Assembly: GCF_002105155.1 (NCBI RefSeq) | Contig: NW_019028986.1 | Location: 264,501-328,500 of the forward strand | From: Lobosporangium transversale | Lineage: Eukaryota > Mortierellomycota > Mortierellomycetes > Mortierellales > Mortierellaceae | Direction: 5' to 3' | DNA length: 64,000 nucleotides | Shown here: positions 14,762 to 27,869 of the stretch, piece after piece | Numbering within the stretch: the first letter of the stretch is position 1 | Layout: every line of letters begins with the position of its first letter | Made by a program: the position numbers and the translations under genes | Notes under the pieces: model-generated | What the model was told of the DNA's origin: nothing | What the model saw: the letters and a program-made list of their open reading frames with translations, nothing else | Databases searched by the model: none

Positions 14762-16655
14762 AAATGCAATCCTCATAACATTCACAGAAGAGAAGAACCC
14801 TTCCCTGGCCAACCACAGACACAAAAACATGGAAATAGACAACAGATTGTACTCTCACCTTCGGATACAGACATTGGATTCAAATAAAAAAAAAAGATGC
14901 CTATCCATCTCTTCTCACTCACTCGCCTACTTTGATTCACACGACCACGTTCATGCCTGCAACTCACCAAAGTCCAAATTCTGATTATTATTTTTTATTT
15001 TTTCTGGCTGTTCATTCATCATAGTATTTACATGGACGATAATGAAGATTACTCAAGCCAGCACAAATGTATATACAGTAGACTGACAAAGAAATTACAA
15101 CAGCCCAGTGTCTAACTGGAAATAGGAACGCATGTTTCAAGAAAGAGAGAGACCAATCCTGGGCACCATGTTCTTGTACTTGTTTTATCATAAATCAAAA
15201 GGATTGGCAAAAGAGAAGAGAGGTGTATATTCGTGTACATGAACACAAACTTTTATTCCAATTTAAAGTTCCTCCTGTCTTCCGGTTTTTCTATAACTTT
15301 TTCTCTTGTCCAACCAAAGTGAAGAGCTAGGCAAATGCCTGGATTGACCACAGCAGCACGCCCATCTTTTGCTGGATTTGTTCTTTTTTGTATTAAGATT
15401 TTGAGGCTATTTTGCTCTTGTCCGCAGGGTCTCGAGGTCCGACGGTCATCCGAGGTCTATCTGACCATTCATATAGTAGACGCAGCTATAACCAATTGAT
15501 CTCTCTGCCTTGCTTATTCCCCCGGAAAGGGCTTGAATATCCCCTTATCTTTTTCTTTTTTCTTGGTGCAAGCTCAGAAAAGGGTCTGCCTTTCCTGTCT
15601 CTCTCAAAAAAAAAAAAAAAAAAAAAACTCTGCTGCTTTTTTCCACGATTAGTATGAGCTCAAGCAGCGGCTACTACAGTACGTCCTTTGAGCAGAGCAA
15701 ATTCCTAATTCCTATTGATCATTTGTTTTACTTATAACAGAGACAACCGAATTCAAGACAGCTCGGTCAATCTTCAGGGGTAAAATCCTCAATATGAAGC
15801 CAATAACTGTTCTTTTTAGTGTCGCACGAAGTTTTATCACCACGTGGTAACTTGCATGGAATAGATAAAACAGATTAGAACCATTCTTTACTCTTTGTCC
15901 TACTCTTAACAATTATTTTTTTTTTTTGTCTCATAATCTATTATTAGAGGAACTTTTACAATGGCTTGCATTTTTTTTTTTTTCTTTCGGTCATTTAAGA
16001 AAGGAAGAAGGATGTGGTTTTCGGTGTCTTGAACCACGAATTCATGTTATACTGAATGCATGTTTGTTCTGGACTATAAGATGTGGGTGTGCATACGCTG
16101 CCGAGTAGAGCGCTCAGAGCAGTAGCCTACAAAAACTCTTTTTAGATTTGTTCACACATTGATAAAATTGATATGTAATATAAAAATATGAGCCGTAATT
16201 CCTTAGACGCGAAGATATCACAACACGCCACTTTTTTTTTTTTTTTTTTTTTTTTCCAAGTGAGGAACACTGCATGGAGTGCATAGCAACTCGGGTCTCC
16301 TTCAAATGACATCTGTACTTCAGCGTATAATAATAGCTATAAATGTAAATATATATACATGCCAGCGGATGAGGTGGACGAGGAATGAAACCGGGAGAAC
16401 GAGCTATTCTAATATGCAGTCTTGATGGTGGCCAAGAGTGGAAATACCTTCTGCTGCGGCAGTAACCTTCACTTGTTTGTTTGATCACCTAAGCCACTCT
16501 GCCACTTTTTTTTTTTTTGTCGCCTTTAGCATTCAAGAAGAGGAAGAAGAGAAGTCCTAATCCAGTCCATTGTCCCTCAAAGACACACATACAAGGATAC
16601 ACAAATACACACAAAAAATAAAAATAAAAATAAAATAAAATAAAAACCTAGAGCC
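14327..16655. other. Divergent intergenic region between desaturase and RRP6
   Basis: Some 2.3 kb without a recognisable gene. Positions 14425-14535 are a strong purine tract on the plus strand, i.e. a pyrimidine-rich leader for the minus-strand desaturase. An A31 run lies at 14730-14760, and other runs at about 15607-15626 (A) and 16231-16255 (T). The leader just before the RRP6 ATG (about 16615-16648) is a row of AAAAT units. Confidence 0.5.
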
Positions 16656-19600
16656 ATGGCTGCCAACACCATTGTGGCCGATTTTGAAACATGGCAGACA
16701 TCTCTCTTTGCGGCTCTTGTCAAGGCTACAAAAGCATCTAAAGCCATGTCTCCGGACGACGTTGCCTTCTACCGAACACTTAATCCTTCATTTGCTACCA
16801 ATATGGAGGATGTCTCCTCTGCCACTCTTGACCTCTGTAACGGGTTACTGATACAGGCAGGTGGCCAGTCCGCAGAGGTGCTTAATGACGCAGACGATTT
16901 CACAGACCGGTTTAATATTATTACCGACGTTGTCGATAATATGCTTGAGAAAGTGGTAAATAATAATAGTGATAATAATAATAAAAACCTCCCTTTGGTT
17001 GCAATGGGCATTAACCAATTTTGTTTTATTTTCTGACTCGGACTGGATTTTACAATATATACAAAATGCACTATAGGATGTAACAATTGACGAAATGAAA
17101 GATCCTCGAAAGAAAAGTGGTCCAGTTATCCCACAAAGCGCTCCTGTTGTGGCCCTAGCTAAGGTAAGGATGAATATTAATGTATTTATTGAATATAATC
17201 TAGATGCATGATAGTAATATTTCTGAATAATATATTAACATTGTCGCAATTGTTTAACTTTCTAGAGCGACAAGTTGCAATACAAGTTGATCCATGCTCA
17301 AAACATTGCTAGACCTCAGTTGAGATTCCCTGATCCAGTTGACAACTCAAATGCACCATTCATCCGCAAGATCACTTATAAGCCAAATGCCAAGGTTGAT
17401 CTTAATTATGGCATGGATCGTCTCTTGACATCATCATCGTCTACGCCATCAGAACTTATTCAGCAGCCACATCCGTACGAATACGAGATTAAGCATCTAG
17501 AATATCCACAACATATGTTTGAACAACGACCGGAACAGCTCTATTTACCATTTGATACTACTACAGCCATTTGGATCGATACAGAGGAAGCGTTGAAGGA
17601 CATGTGCAAAGATCTGGAAATGCAGCGAGAGATTGCAGTAGATTTAGAACATCACAACTATCGCTCCTTTCAAGGCTTTGTTTGTTTAATGCAAATTTCA
17701 ACTCGTGATCAGGATTATATCATTGATACACTCGAGCTCCGGGGTTCGTTACATCTCTTGAATCAATCATTTACAGATCCCAACATTGTCAAAGTGTTAC
17801 ATGGTGCAGAGAGTGATATCATCTGGCTTCAACGGGATTTCGGTGTCTATATCGTCAACCTTTTTGATACATACCATGCCACCAAGCTGCTTGAATTTGA
17901 GAGCCATTCATTAGCTCACCTTCTGAAGTTGTATGCCAATTTCGATGCCGACAAACGATATCAGTTAGCGGATTGGCGTATCCGTCCATTGCCCAAAGAG
18001 ATGTTCAACTATGCTCGCTCTGACACCCATTTCTTGCTTTATATTTACGATCGCATGCGTAACGCTCTCTTGGACAAATCCAACCCTACAACACATAATC
18101 TGTTACATGCTACTCTTCAGCGCTCTGCAGAGACAGCACTTCGAGTGCATGAGAAGGAGGTTTATGACGCTGAGGGTGGAGATGGCCCCAATGGATGGAG
18201 GAATATGTACTCTAAATGGAACCGGGCCCTCAACACAATGCAATTTGCAGTATTTAAGGCCCTTCATGCCTGGCGTGACCAAACAGCTCGGGATGAAGAC
18301 GAGAGTATCCGATATGTGTTACCCAACCACATGTTATTTACATTGGCAGAACAGATGCCTGAGGATGCAGCGGGTGTACTCGGGTGCTGTAACCCTGTTC
18401 CACCTCCTGTCAAGATGAATGCATCCGATATTGCTCTTCTGATCAATCGTACAAAAGCAAGTGTACAGCCTGTTTTAGGAACATTCAAGAAAGTAGAAAT
18501 TGAAGTTCCTACACACATACGTTTCGACCCAAAGACAGGATTGCAGGGGGTACAAGAACATATTGACAACCCATCTGAAAAAGATGCTGTTAAATCAACA
18601 TTAACACCTTTGGAGAAGGCAGCACAACAGAATCAGTCCGGCAGTGTCATTGCAGCAACTTCTTCTAGCATGTTTGGAAATGGTTCTATCCATGCATCAT
18701 CATCATCACCATCATTAGCGTCCACCATGGTCAGCAAACCTTTAATTCATCCCACCTCCTTCATGGCATCGCGATCTAACTTGTTTGGTCAAGTCAGCAC
18801 TCTGTCAAATAGTTCTCGGATGGAAGAGGAAGGAAAGGAACTTGCTAAACGGATCATGCTCGAATTTTCAAACAGGCCTGCAGGGACGGCTCCTATGTTC
18901 AAGGAGCTTACTATAGGCGTAGTACAGCATGCCGATAACGTGCCTATAGAGGCAAACGAAGAGAAGACTAAGGACGAGGCCAAGGATGAGATGCAGAACA
19001 AGGAAACAAATGAAATCCTATTCACACCAAAGGAAGAACGTGAAACAAAACAGAAGAGGACTGATGTTCTAGTGCTCTCATCTATGTCCAAGAAGCGAGC
19101 ACGAGCTATTGATGAAGAGCGTGCAGAGCTCGTGAAAGAGCAGTCAGAATCTGCTGCAATATCTAGTAATGGGGCTGCAGACAACGCAGAGAAGGAAGAG
19201 GTGGTGGTGTCAGTTAAGAAGAAGAAGGCAAGGAAGGAAAAGAAATCGTCGTCTACTTCCGCCACCCCTTCATCCTCAGCACCAGCCTCGGGTGATGAGT
19301 TGCCAGAGTCCTTTAAACCCTTTGACTACAACAGTGTACGCTCTGTTGTTGATGAGAATATTGAGAGCATGACTACGGGCAAACGAAAAAAGAACAAGAA
19401 GAAGGCGACACAAGACTCTAGCAATTCCGAACCTGCTACGCGTATGTTTTATTTATTGCTTATTACTTTAAAAAAGTTTGTGTGTGTTACAAATTCGACC
19501 TTGAAGACATTTTCATTGATACTAATTAATTCTCATTCTTTATTCAGCATTCGATCCTTATGCTAAGCTGATCGAAAGTGCAGATCTCAAGAAGAAGGAT

Positions 19601-19660
19601 GCTTCATTCTCTCGTAACCCCAAATCAGGAGCACGCAGTATGACCTTTAGTAAAAATTAA
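16656..19660 (+). CDS. RRP6: Nuclear exosome 3'-5' exoribonuclease RRP6 (EXOSC10)
   Basis: Distributive 3'-5' exonuclease of the nuclear RNA exosome, acting in rRNA and snoRNA maturation and in RNA surveillance. Four exons (16656-16955, 17077-17163, 17266-19441, 19548-19660) give 891 residues. The N-terminal ~125 residues match a PMC2NT-type domain that binds Rrp47/C1D. The exonuclease is DEDDy: DLE at 255-257 (AVDLEHHNYRSF), D313 within LHGAESDIIWLQRDF, and Y378/D382 in NYARSDTHFLLYIYD. An HRDC domain follows (ALHAWRDQTARDEDESIRYV). The C-terminal tail is lysine-rich and disordered, ending at a small last exon joined in frame (PATPFDPYAKLIESADLKKK). All catalytic residues are intact. It is convergent with the histidine kinase gene, with only 193 bp between stops. 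Confidence 0.96.
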
Positions 19661-19776
19661 ACTAAAAGAATGTGAAATAATTTAATTTTTATTTTTGTCA
19701 AAGAGATGTCTATAGCACAGAGTAAAAATACAAGAAAAAGCAATGCTTTTAAAATTAACTTAACAAATATAAATCA

Positions 19777-19782
19777 AATAAA
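19777..19782 (+). terminator. Putative RRP6 poly(A) signal AATAAA
   Basis: Canonical AATAAA hexamer 117 nt after the RRP6 stop, in the short gap before the convergent gene. Confidence 0.45.
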
Positions 19783-19853
19783 GAGAATTAAACATGGAGC
19801 CCTCGGGGGGAAAAGATGACGAATAGCCAATAGTAATGATTAATTAGCTGCAC

Positions 19854-22800
19854 TTAGTTATCGCGCATCCATTGACGACGTAGAGGTGGCATTCGAATGG
19901 TGCCTGTACTTGACGAGTCCGACAGCACTCCTTGGCTGCTGCTCCGATGAACTTCATTTCTGGACGTGGGCCTTGTGTGTGTCTGCGCGGTGTGGAAGGA
20001 GTCCGTGGTATGGATGGTATCCACAGTGTCCGCCGTCTTATTGGACTCAATCCGGTCTAGCTTCGGTCGTCCAGAGTGTCTTTCTTCATCACGGCCCTGA
20101 TTCGTATCGCTCTCTTCCGATACTTCGTCCACGTCTTCATCTCCATCATCATCGCTGTCATCGTCATCGCTTGAATGTGAAGCTACTATGGCGGGATGGT
20201 TCAGCAGAGGGGAGATGCCCGTCGTAGGATCAACCGAGAATGAACCCAGTCGGCTACGGCTCCCTTCGCGGAATTTCTCCTTTCGTTGCTCTCTATGAGA
20301 CTTGCTTCGATCTCGTCGTTCCTGTTTCTGCTTTGCGGACTGGCGTCTGGCAGTTCGACTCGCATCTACAGCAACACTGACCATTTTGAGGCCACCTCCA
20401 CCGCCATCACAACCAAGAACACCCTCACTATCACTCAGTAAAAGCTCGCCACGATGCCTTCCCCTTCTTCCTCCCCGTCTTGAATGGCGCGAGTGTGAAC
20501 CCTTCCTATGCCTCGCGCCGGCAAGCTTTTTGTTGATCAACTCAAGATCGTTCTCTTCTACGACACCTCCTTGAGATCCTGCAAGGCTGTCCTCATCATC
20601 CTCCTCTTCTTGACCATCTAGTCTCTCGATCTCTTCATCCTCATCGTCCTCATCGTCCTGTTCCTTCTGCCAGTTCTCCTGTTCAGAGACCGCTCCAGGC
20701 GGTAAAGGAGACGTGCCTTGTGCATTATTATTACCATCGTTGCCAGTTACTTGGGCTCTAGAAGAGTGCCCACCCTCCAGAACAGCCATACTTTTCTGTC
20801 GAAGCATCTCACGCTTCTTTTTCTGAATCAGCTTTCGTTCTTGGCTGAGTTTCTTGACCAACTCGGTTTGAGTTCGGTTATCAAGCCATTTCTCCAAAAT
20901 TGTGCAAAGCTCTTCTTTCTTAATTGGCTTGGAAAGATAAGCATTCATGCCGCTGGCAATACACTTTTCACGATCTCCTGGCATTACACAGGCCGTCATG
21001 GCAATGATAAATGGGTCCGTGGCCGTGACACCTTGCACCGAACTTCGAATCTCGCTTGCAGCCTCCAATCCATCTTTAACAGGCATCCAAACATCGAGAA
21101 AAACAATGTCGTATTGTCTCTGTGGAACTGTTTCCGGGCTACCACTGACTTGTTGGGTATCGGCAGCAATATGCGCTCTGGCTACAGCTTCTGCGCGTGC
21201 TCGACACATGTCCACAGCCTCCTGGCCATTGTTAGCGAGCTCAGGTGTGATGCCAATGCGGCTTAGCATTCTGGAAATCACCCTTTGGTTCACAGGATTG
21301 TCATCTACTAACAAGCAGTGCAGTGACTCCAACTGGCGCTTACGCTCGCACTCAGGGAGATTCGTGCTGGGAGCAGCAGAAGGTGCCAAAGGCAATGAAC
21401 CCGTCATCAGCCCATGGAACATATTGAACAGTTTGGCTTGTTTCACTGGTTTGATCATGTGCCCTACAGAAGGATCAGAGTCTATAGGAGTAGATTGTGT
21501 TTGCGTCGTCGAACCTGTCTTTGCAGACACGCCAGAATTCCAAGGTTTGGCTGTCAACATTCCACTGTTGACAATGTTGGGCGTGTATGTGCTAGCTTTG
21601 GAGTACACACAGGAAAATAATGATTCTTCCTGAATGGATGAAGAGTCCTTGTTATCCGAGAATCGGCCATGGCCTCTCAGGCTATCAGAGAGGCTTTCAT
21701 GACTACTGCTAGCGTTGATACTCCTGGCAGACCGATCATCCGCATGCGTCATAGCAGTCGAAATGGAGCTTGGAGGGCTTGCTTTTACAACGGCAGTGGA
21801 TCCTACAGACGCCTTATTGAGCTGCAGCGACACATATTGACTACGACGATGGTATGAGACCAATACACAAGGTATGGGCTTTTCTTGCTTCCGTCTGGCC
21901 TCCTCGTTCTCTGGTTCATCATAAGGAATACTTCGCACCTGTTGCAGGACAGCTATACCGGGATTGATTTTGGCTTGAAATTTGTCAACATCAATCATGA
22001 TCACATCGACCTGGTTAGGATTCTGCTTCAGATATTCCAGGCCCTTTGTGACGTTCAACACCAACACCTTCTGGAAGCCCCATGTAGATGATTGATATTG
22101 CCAGGATGTTCGGCTCACACGGCGGTCATCCAGAATTAACAATTGCTTGTCGTTAAAGAAGGCCAAATTGAGTTGTTCAGCCACCGTGGGACAAGGTCCA
22201 GGCAATTCCAACAGTGTTGTAAAGTAGAACGTCGAGCCCACGCCTTCTTCAGATTCTGCCCACTAGATGTAACAATAGCAACAAAGCAAAAAGACAGTAA
22301 GTAACCAGCACGAATAATGCAGATTAACATTACTAAAGCACAAAGTCAGGGATGCAGAGTCCCTTGTCATGATCTTTTACCATTTCTCCATCCATCAGCT
22401 CGACTAGCCGCTTCGAGATAGCGAGACCGAGCCCTGTGCCACCAAAATTCCGAGTTACAGAGTCATCCGCTTGTGAGAAGCTCTTGAAGAGACGGTCCAT
22501 CCGTTCGACTGGGATACCACATCCCTGATCGACAACAGACCAAAGCAAATCGACCTGGTTCTTTTGTTCATGCTGATCATGGTCCTTCATGGCCCGGTCT
22601 TGGTATGGGCCACGGCCTGTAATTACCACTGACTGTCGGTGTCGTCCTGATACTCTGAAATCATTATAATTATTGCTATTATTTTTACGAGAGCGATTTG
22701 GACTGGATATTGAATCCAGCATCAAGTGGGATGATTCATGAACCGCTTCGTCATCATCGGTCTCATAGACTCGAGCTCCAGTACCGGGTGGTAGCTTAGG

Positions 22801-25800
22801 CTTGGGCTGAAGTTTGACAACAATGTTGCCCTTCCCTGTAAACTTGATGGCGTTGCTAAGTAAATTCAAAAGAATCTGTCGAATTCTGACTAGATCTCCG
22901 AGTACTTGTGTTGGTGTGTCTGGATGAAGCACAAAAGTAAGACCCAGATTCTTACTGGCCGCCTGCACCGAAACCAAGTTGCACACGGATTCCAACATTC
23001 GTGGGAGATCCAGAGCTTCAGGCACTAATTTGAGCTTGCCAGACTCAATCTTACTAAAATCCAGGATATCGTCAATCACTGCCATCAGTTGGTTTCCGCT
23101 AGACTCGATTATCTCAACGCAATCCATCAGGTCCGGGGAGAGATCAGATTCGAGTAAAAAGCGTGACATACCAATCACAGCATTCATCGGGGTTCTACAT
23201 TATCCAGTCCAAAACAAAAATAAAAAAAAAAAAAAAAAAAAAAAAAGAATTAGAAAGTGCAACTATAAAAGAACATCCTAGCTTGCCGAATCGTATGCCG
23301 AGAGTTTAAAACAAATGCCCAGTAATACCTTATTTCATGCGACATATTAGCTAAAAAGTTGGATTTTGCTCTAGCAGCTTCCTCAGCATGGTTCTTGGCT
23401 TGACTTAGATCCACTAAGAGTGCCTCTGTTCGAAGTCGCTCTTCTTCCAACTCAGCTGTCCGGGCCTGGAGATGCATGGTTCTAGTCCTGACCAACTCCT
23501 CCATATCATTGGCATACTTCTCTAACAGAGCGGCCATTCCACCAATCATGTCACCATCTGGGCTTATAAGCCTTATACGATGCAGGATATGTGCAAACGA
23601 GGGTCGCATACCAGGATTGGGCTGCAAACAACTACGAATCAAATGATTGACTGCTCCAATACTTTCATCCGAACCGTTATCTAACAAAAAGTCGGGTCGT
23701 AAATTTTCATACTTGATCATATCTAACAACATGGTGGGACCATTTATAGGATCCATCGTGGCCAATTGTCGAGCATAAGGTGTCTTGCGGGTCATGATCT
23801 CGTTAAAGACGATGCCCGCACTATACACATCGCCCGCCATGCTCGCAGTTTTGATAAACACATCTCCTCTTCGAACCAGGTTTTCAGGCGCGACCCACCG
23901 ACTATCGTGAATTTCCTTAGTTGTCTTTGCTACATGATATGAAATATCACTCAATTCAAGAGTTTCTTCCGTAGTGAGGTGCTGTAATGGAAGCGAGCCG
24001 GAGGAGCCGCTTGTGAAATGAGTATCATTACTTGTGCGCAAAGAATTGCGCTGTTGGCTGTGGCCGGTTTCTCCTAGGCCTGTCTCTGCTTGCGAAGACG
24101 CGCCATAGCTAGACTGTTGTGATTCATAGAGCTGCCATAATCCATAGCCACCAACTTTGACCTCCCAGCGACTTGTGATCAAACAATTGGCCGACCGTAG
24201 ATCACCATGAAAGTGGATTTTGGATTGATGTAAAAACTCCATGGCTCGTGAAATATCGGTCATAAATGAAAGTTTGAACAGCCAATTGAAATTGAGATCT
24301 GGGTTCGCTAAAACTTCTGTGAGTGTTCCTTTTGAACAATGCTCCGTCACAATGCAGATATCAGGGGGTTGGAGGCATATACCGATAAGCTCTACTAGCT
24401 TGGGATGGCGCAGCTCCATTACATCCATGATCTCAATACGCATCTTGCGTGTCAAGTTCACCTTCGTCCCTCCGATACGGCGAACAAACACTGGAAGATT
24501 GCGATATACTCCAATAGCTCTCCCATTTTCGTCCATAGGTTGAATACCGGAGGGACCTCCAACAAAAGTTGAATGGCTACGCTGAAATGCCCCAGTAGGC
24601 CTCGTGGCATGTTTGCTATGGTGGCCTAACCCTTGCTCTGCTATAGAATCAGAATCTTGTGTCCCTACACCACTATCTAGTTCGTGATACACGCCCATTA
24701 TCCTCTTGAAGTCAAGTATCCAAGAGTCGTCTCGAAGTCGTGAACGGCGCTTTTGTTTCCGACGGAGACAGAATACGAGTGTAACAATGATAGCTGTCAA
24801 GAAGACAAGTCCCAAAGGGAGAAAGATGGCCAGGTTGATATCGAAAGCTCCCTGTTTTTCGAGGAAGTAAGGTTGACATGCAGGATGTGCTTTTCCATAT
24901 TCATCGCAACTCAGGCAAGCTCTCGATCCTGTTTGGTTAGTGAATGTACCACGCGCACAGGCGGTGCAGTTGATGCTGTCTCGTTTATCACTATAGTAAT
25001 TTAATGGGCATGGTCGACAATATGGAACACTGGCATGGGTTCCTGAAGGCAAGCGACAAAATAGTGACGTTTGGTTGGTGCCTCTGGCGCGCTCCTGGCC
25101 CTCTTCGCAGACATATTCAACTTTAGTTGGCCCAGTTTCAATAATATCCCAAGCCCTGTCCTGCAGGGCTGTTGACATAGCCATCTGAATCACTGCCATA
25201 TATCCATTGAGGTACGACTGCTGAGTCCAGACCTTGTGAACTTTCTTCTCGATGAGATCTGTCAATGCTGCATACGATCGCCCTGTTGTGCTGACGAAGA
25301 GGGTACTACTGTTGATGTTATTTGGTAAAGAAAATAAATATTTGATATTATCATAGAGGCCGGATGACGTAGTGTGGATGCTATCATAATCGTAGATTTT
25401 CTTGAGCTCGATCATCTTCCTGGTCCCCGCAAAATCGCCGGGTGTCAGCTGTACGAGGAAATACTCAAATGGAGGGACTGAATTATCTCCTAATGTCTCT
25501 TTCAACCTGTAAAACAGCCCATCACACATCTTGATTTGCTGAGTAACCTTGTAATTTTGAACGACACAAACTGGTCTCTTACGACCGTTCCTTATAATTT
25601 CGTCTGCATATTCCTGACCAGCCCTATAACCATTCTCACCAACCCAAGAAAGGCTAGGATGACGCTGACCGCCGTATGGGTACCCAATCCCAACAACAGG
25701 CAAGGGGAGTACCTTGCCGAGAGTGTGGTTCCATGGTGGCAATGACTCACATCTCAAGCCTAAAGTTGGTATATTTGGATCCTGTTTATCACATTGCTCC

Positions 25801-27869
25801 CGAATGGTGCTATTCACGGCTCTTGTTCGCCAGTCGACTTGCTGTAGTGTTTTGTTTAAAGCATACTCAATGTATGTCTCGTCGGCGTTGCTTACGATTA
25901 GCCCTCTAGTAAGAGTATCGTTGAATGTGACATCGATGCTGAACTTTACAGATTCTTGTCGAATGGTTTCATACCGATACTCTGTCATAGTCCAGTTTAA
26001 GTGCATGGAGGCATCTCGAGCCCCAGTGGCTACGATATCCCAATACTCGTTGACTGCCGGGCTAGAAAATTCAGACGGGTTCAATTTTAGTTAAACAGCT
26101 CATGATGTTGCCACAAAATATATGATCAGATAGGTTGGCCAGACATAGCAGCAAAGGTCTGTATACTTGCCTGCCAGTGATCAAACTAAGTTTACCACCA
26201 TGCCCTTTTGTATTACTAAATCTCCATGACTCTTGTGCCAACATGTCTTCTGCATTTGACTTTGTAACCAACATAGGGCCTGTGCGAATACTTTGTTTAA
26301 CTTTTTCGCCAACCGTAAGCTAAGAAGAGGAGCAACCGACCAGTAACGATGTCAAAAAGTAATCAATAGTAATGATACAGTCAGAGTTAGCATATAGCAA
26401 GGTCTGTCAAAGGAGGAAGGAAAATAAAATAAATAAATAAATAAATAAATAAGGGATATTATGCAATATCCTACTATACCTGGATGTTGAGAAGCAAATA
26501 AGCGATGAAAGTCTGCAAATACAAAAGACTGGAGACCGAATAATGAAGCACTCCACTTTCTAGTTGATTCATCATATCTTTATTAAAGTCGAAGGCTGCG
26601 ATTTTGAACGAGCGTGTATTGTTGAGGATATATGTCACTCCGCTGGATAAGCCCGAGAACACCGGCGCTGTGAGATAGACAATCCCATTGACAGAGCTAC
26701 GCTCCCGAATGGTGTTCGCAACCGTGGTGCTGTTTATCCCGTCAGAATAGATCATATAATCAGCAACATTAAAGGAGATACTTCTACCTGCACTCAGGAA
26801 TGCATTGAGTACTCCTCTGCATCGATCGAGTAGAGCAGTCAGATGATAGATGCCGTTGATGCAAACAAAATCTTTGACGCCTGAGTGTATGAAATCGTGA
26901 GAGTAACAATAAGTCAGGAGTAAAAGGGGTCGATTACATGTTAATGTGGAGGAAAATGAAAGCAATGCTGAGATAGAGCCCATTTTTTGGTTCCCAATTG
27001 TATGTCGCGTGGGATATCAACTCTTACCATCTTTTATCAATTGCTCACCAAGAAGCTGTCCGGCTTCAACCTATGATTTGTTGCCAAAACGACATGAGAA
27101 AACATCATTCCACTTAAAAATAATGCAAAATAAAATAAAATATAATAAAATTACCTCGTTCGACATTACTGCAGGGATACCAAGCTCCTTAGCAGCCTCC
27201 CAGCCCGAATAGACCGCAACAATGGGTATACCTCTGTTTTTGGCTTCCTCGAGAGGTCCTTTGAGTGCCTCATAATCGGGAATGGAAACAATAAGTCCAT
27301 GTGTAGGTGTAGAGGATTTAATGGCATCGTAAATTTTGTTCACCATACTTTCAATAGTGAAGTCAATATTAGAGAAGGCGTCGTTTAACTCCAAACCGAT
27401 AGGAGTCATCAAGTCAAGCTTGATATTGTCTTTTAGAAGAACACTTCCTATAGTTGCAACAGTAGTAATAGTCGTAGCGGCGATGTTACTCATAAACAAT
27501 TCATGAAGTACAAAAAGGATCATTGACATTAAGATTTTCAGACTAACGTTATCACACTGTTCTCTTACCATGGGTGATAAGCCATGTATTAAAATCGTGT
27601 TCATTGCCGGTGCAATTGGACGGTTCATTTTGAAGGGCTGTTAGGGTTACGATACCCTGAGTGTCAACAAAGCCCGTATTCTGAGGAGGAAGTGGTGATG
27701 TTGGCGTGGAGGGGATAAGTACACTTTCACTGCTATGTGCTTGGGCCGTTACAGTGGTGATGGTGGTACTGAAGAGCATGAAGAGCAATATTGATAAGAG
27801 TAAGAGAAAAGGGGGAGAAAACCATGCTCTGGATGCCCTCAACTGAGGGCGATAAGTCCGCGGAAACAT
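19854..27869 (-). CDS. Receptor-type hybrid histidine kinase with tandem PBP ectodomains and guanylate-cyclase-like pseudokinase
   Basis: Predicted plasma-membrane phosphorelay receptor of 2,380 residues from eight exons (27869-27569, 27447-27155, 27070-27028, 26880-26480, 26319-26171, 26061-23329, 23194-22381, 22262-19854). The joins keep frame throughout. Domains: signal peptide about 1-44 (ending TVTAQA); two type-1 periplasmic-binding-protein-like domains (about 60-390 and 396-705, the second opening NEYWDIVATGARDAS); Cys-rich GCC2/GCC3-like stalk 713-792; membrane span about 805-828; pseudokinase about 910-1228; signalling helix about 1236-1283; HisKA with His1304 (NMSHEIRTPMNAVIG); HATPase with N box (Asn1421), G1 DQGCGIP and G2 GGTGLGLA, with an ~85-residue insert; degenerate receiver about 1617-1740; intact receiver about 1892-2040 (D1898/D1899, phospho-acceptor D1968, K2023); acidic then basic disordered tail. 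The pseudokinase reads HGDLRSANCL, with VGGYGL replacing DFG, close to receptor guanylate cyclase kinase-homology domains. An in-frame ATG at 28139 would add 90 low-complexity residues ahead of the signal peptide, so I prefer 27869. Confidence 0.93.

Noticed and set aside
16356-16500. tRNA-like stretch on the minus strand (GTGGCAGAGTGGCTTAGG ... GGTTTCATTCC)
   Set aside because: The D-arm-like start is suggestive, but acceptor ends do not pair, the spacing is too long, no anticodon stem is evident, and the T-loop lacks the usual TTCGA core.
23980-24940. Active Ser/Thr or Tyr kinase within the receptor
   Set aside because: DFG is replaced by GGYG, the beta-3 lysine position reads VRR, and the closest wording is the non-catalytic cyclase kinase-homology domain.
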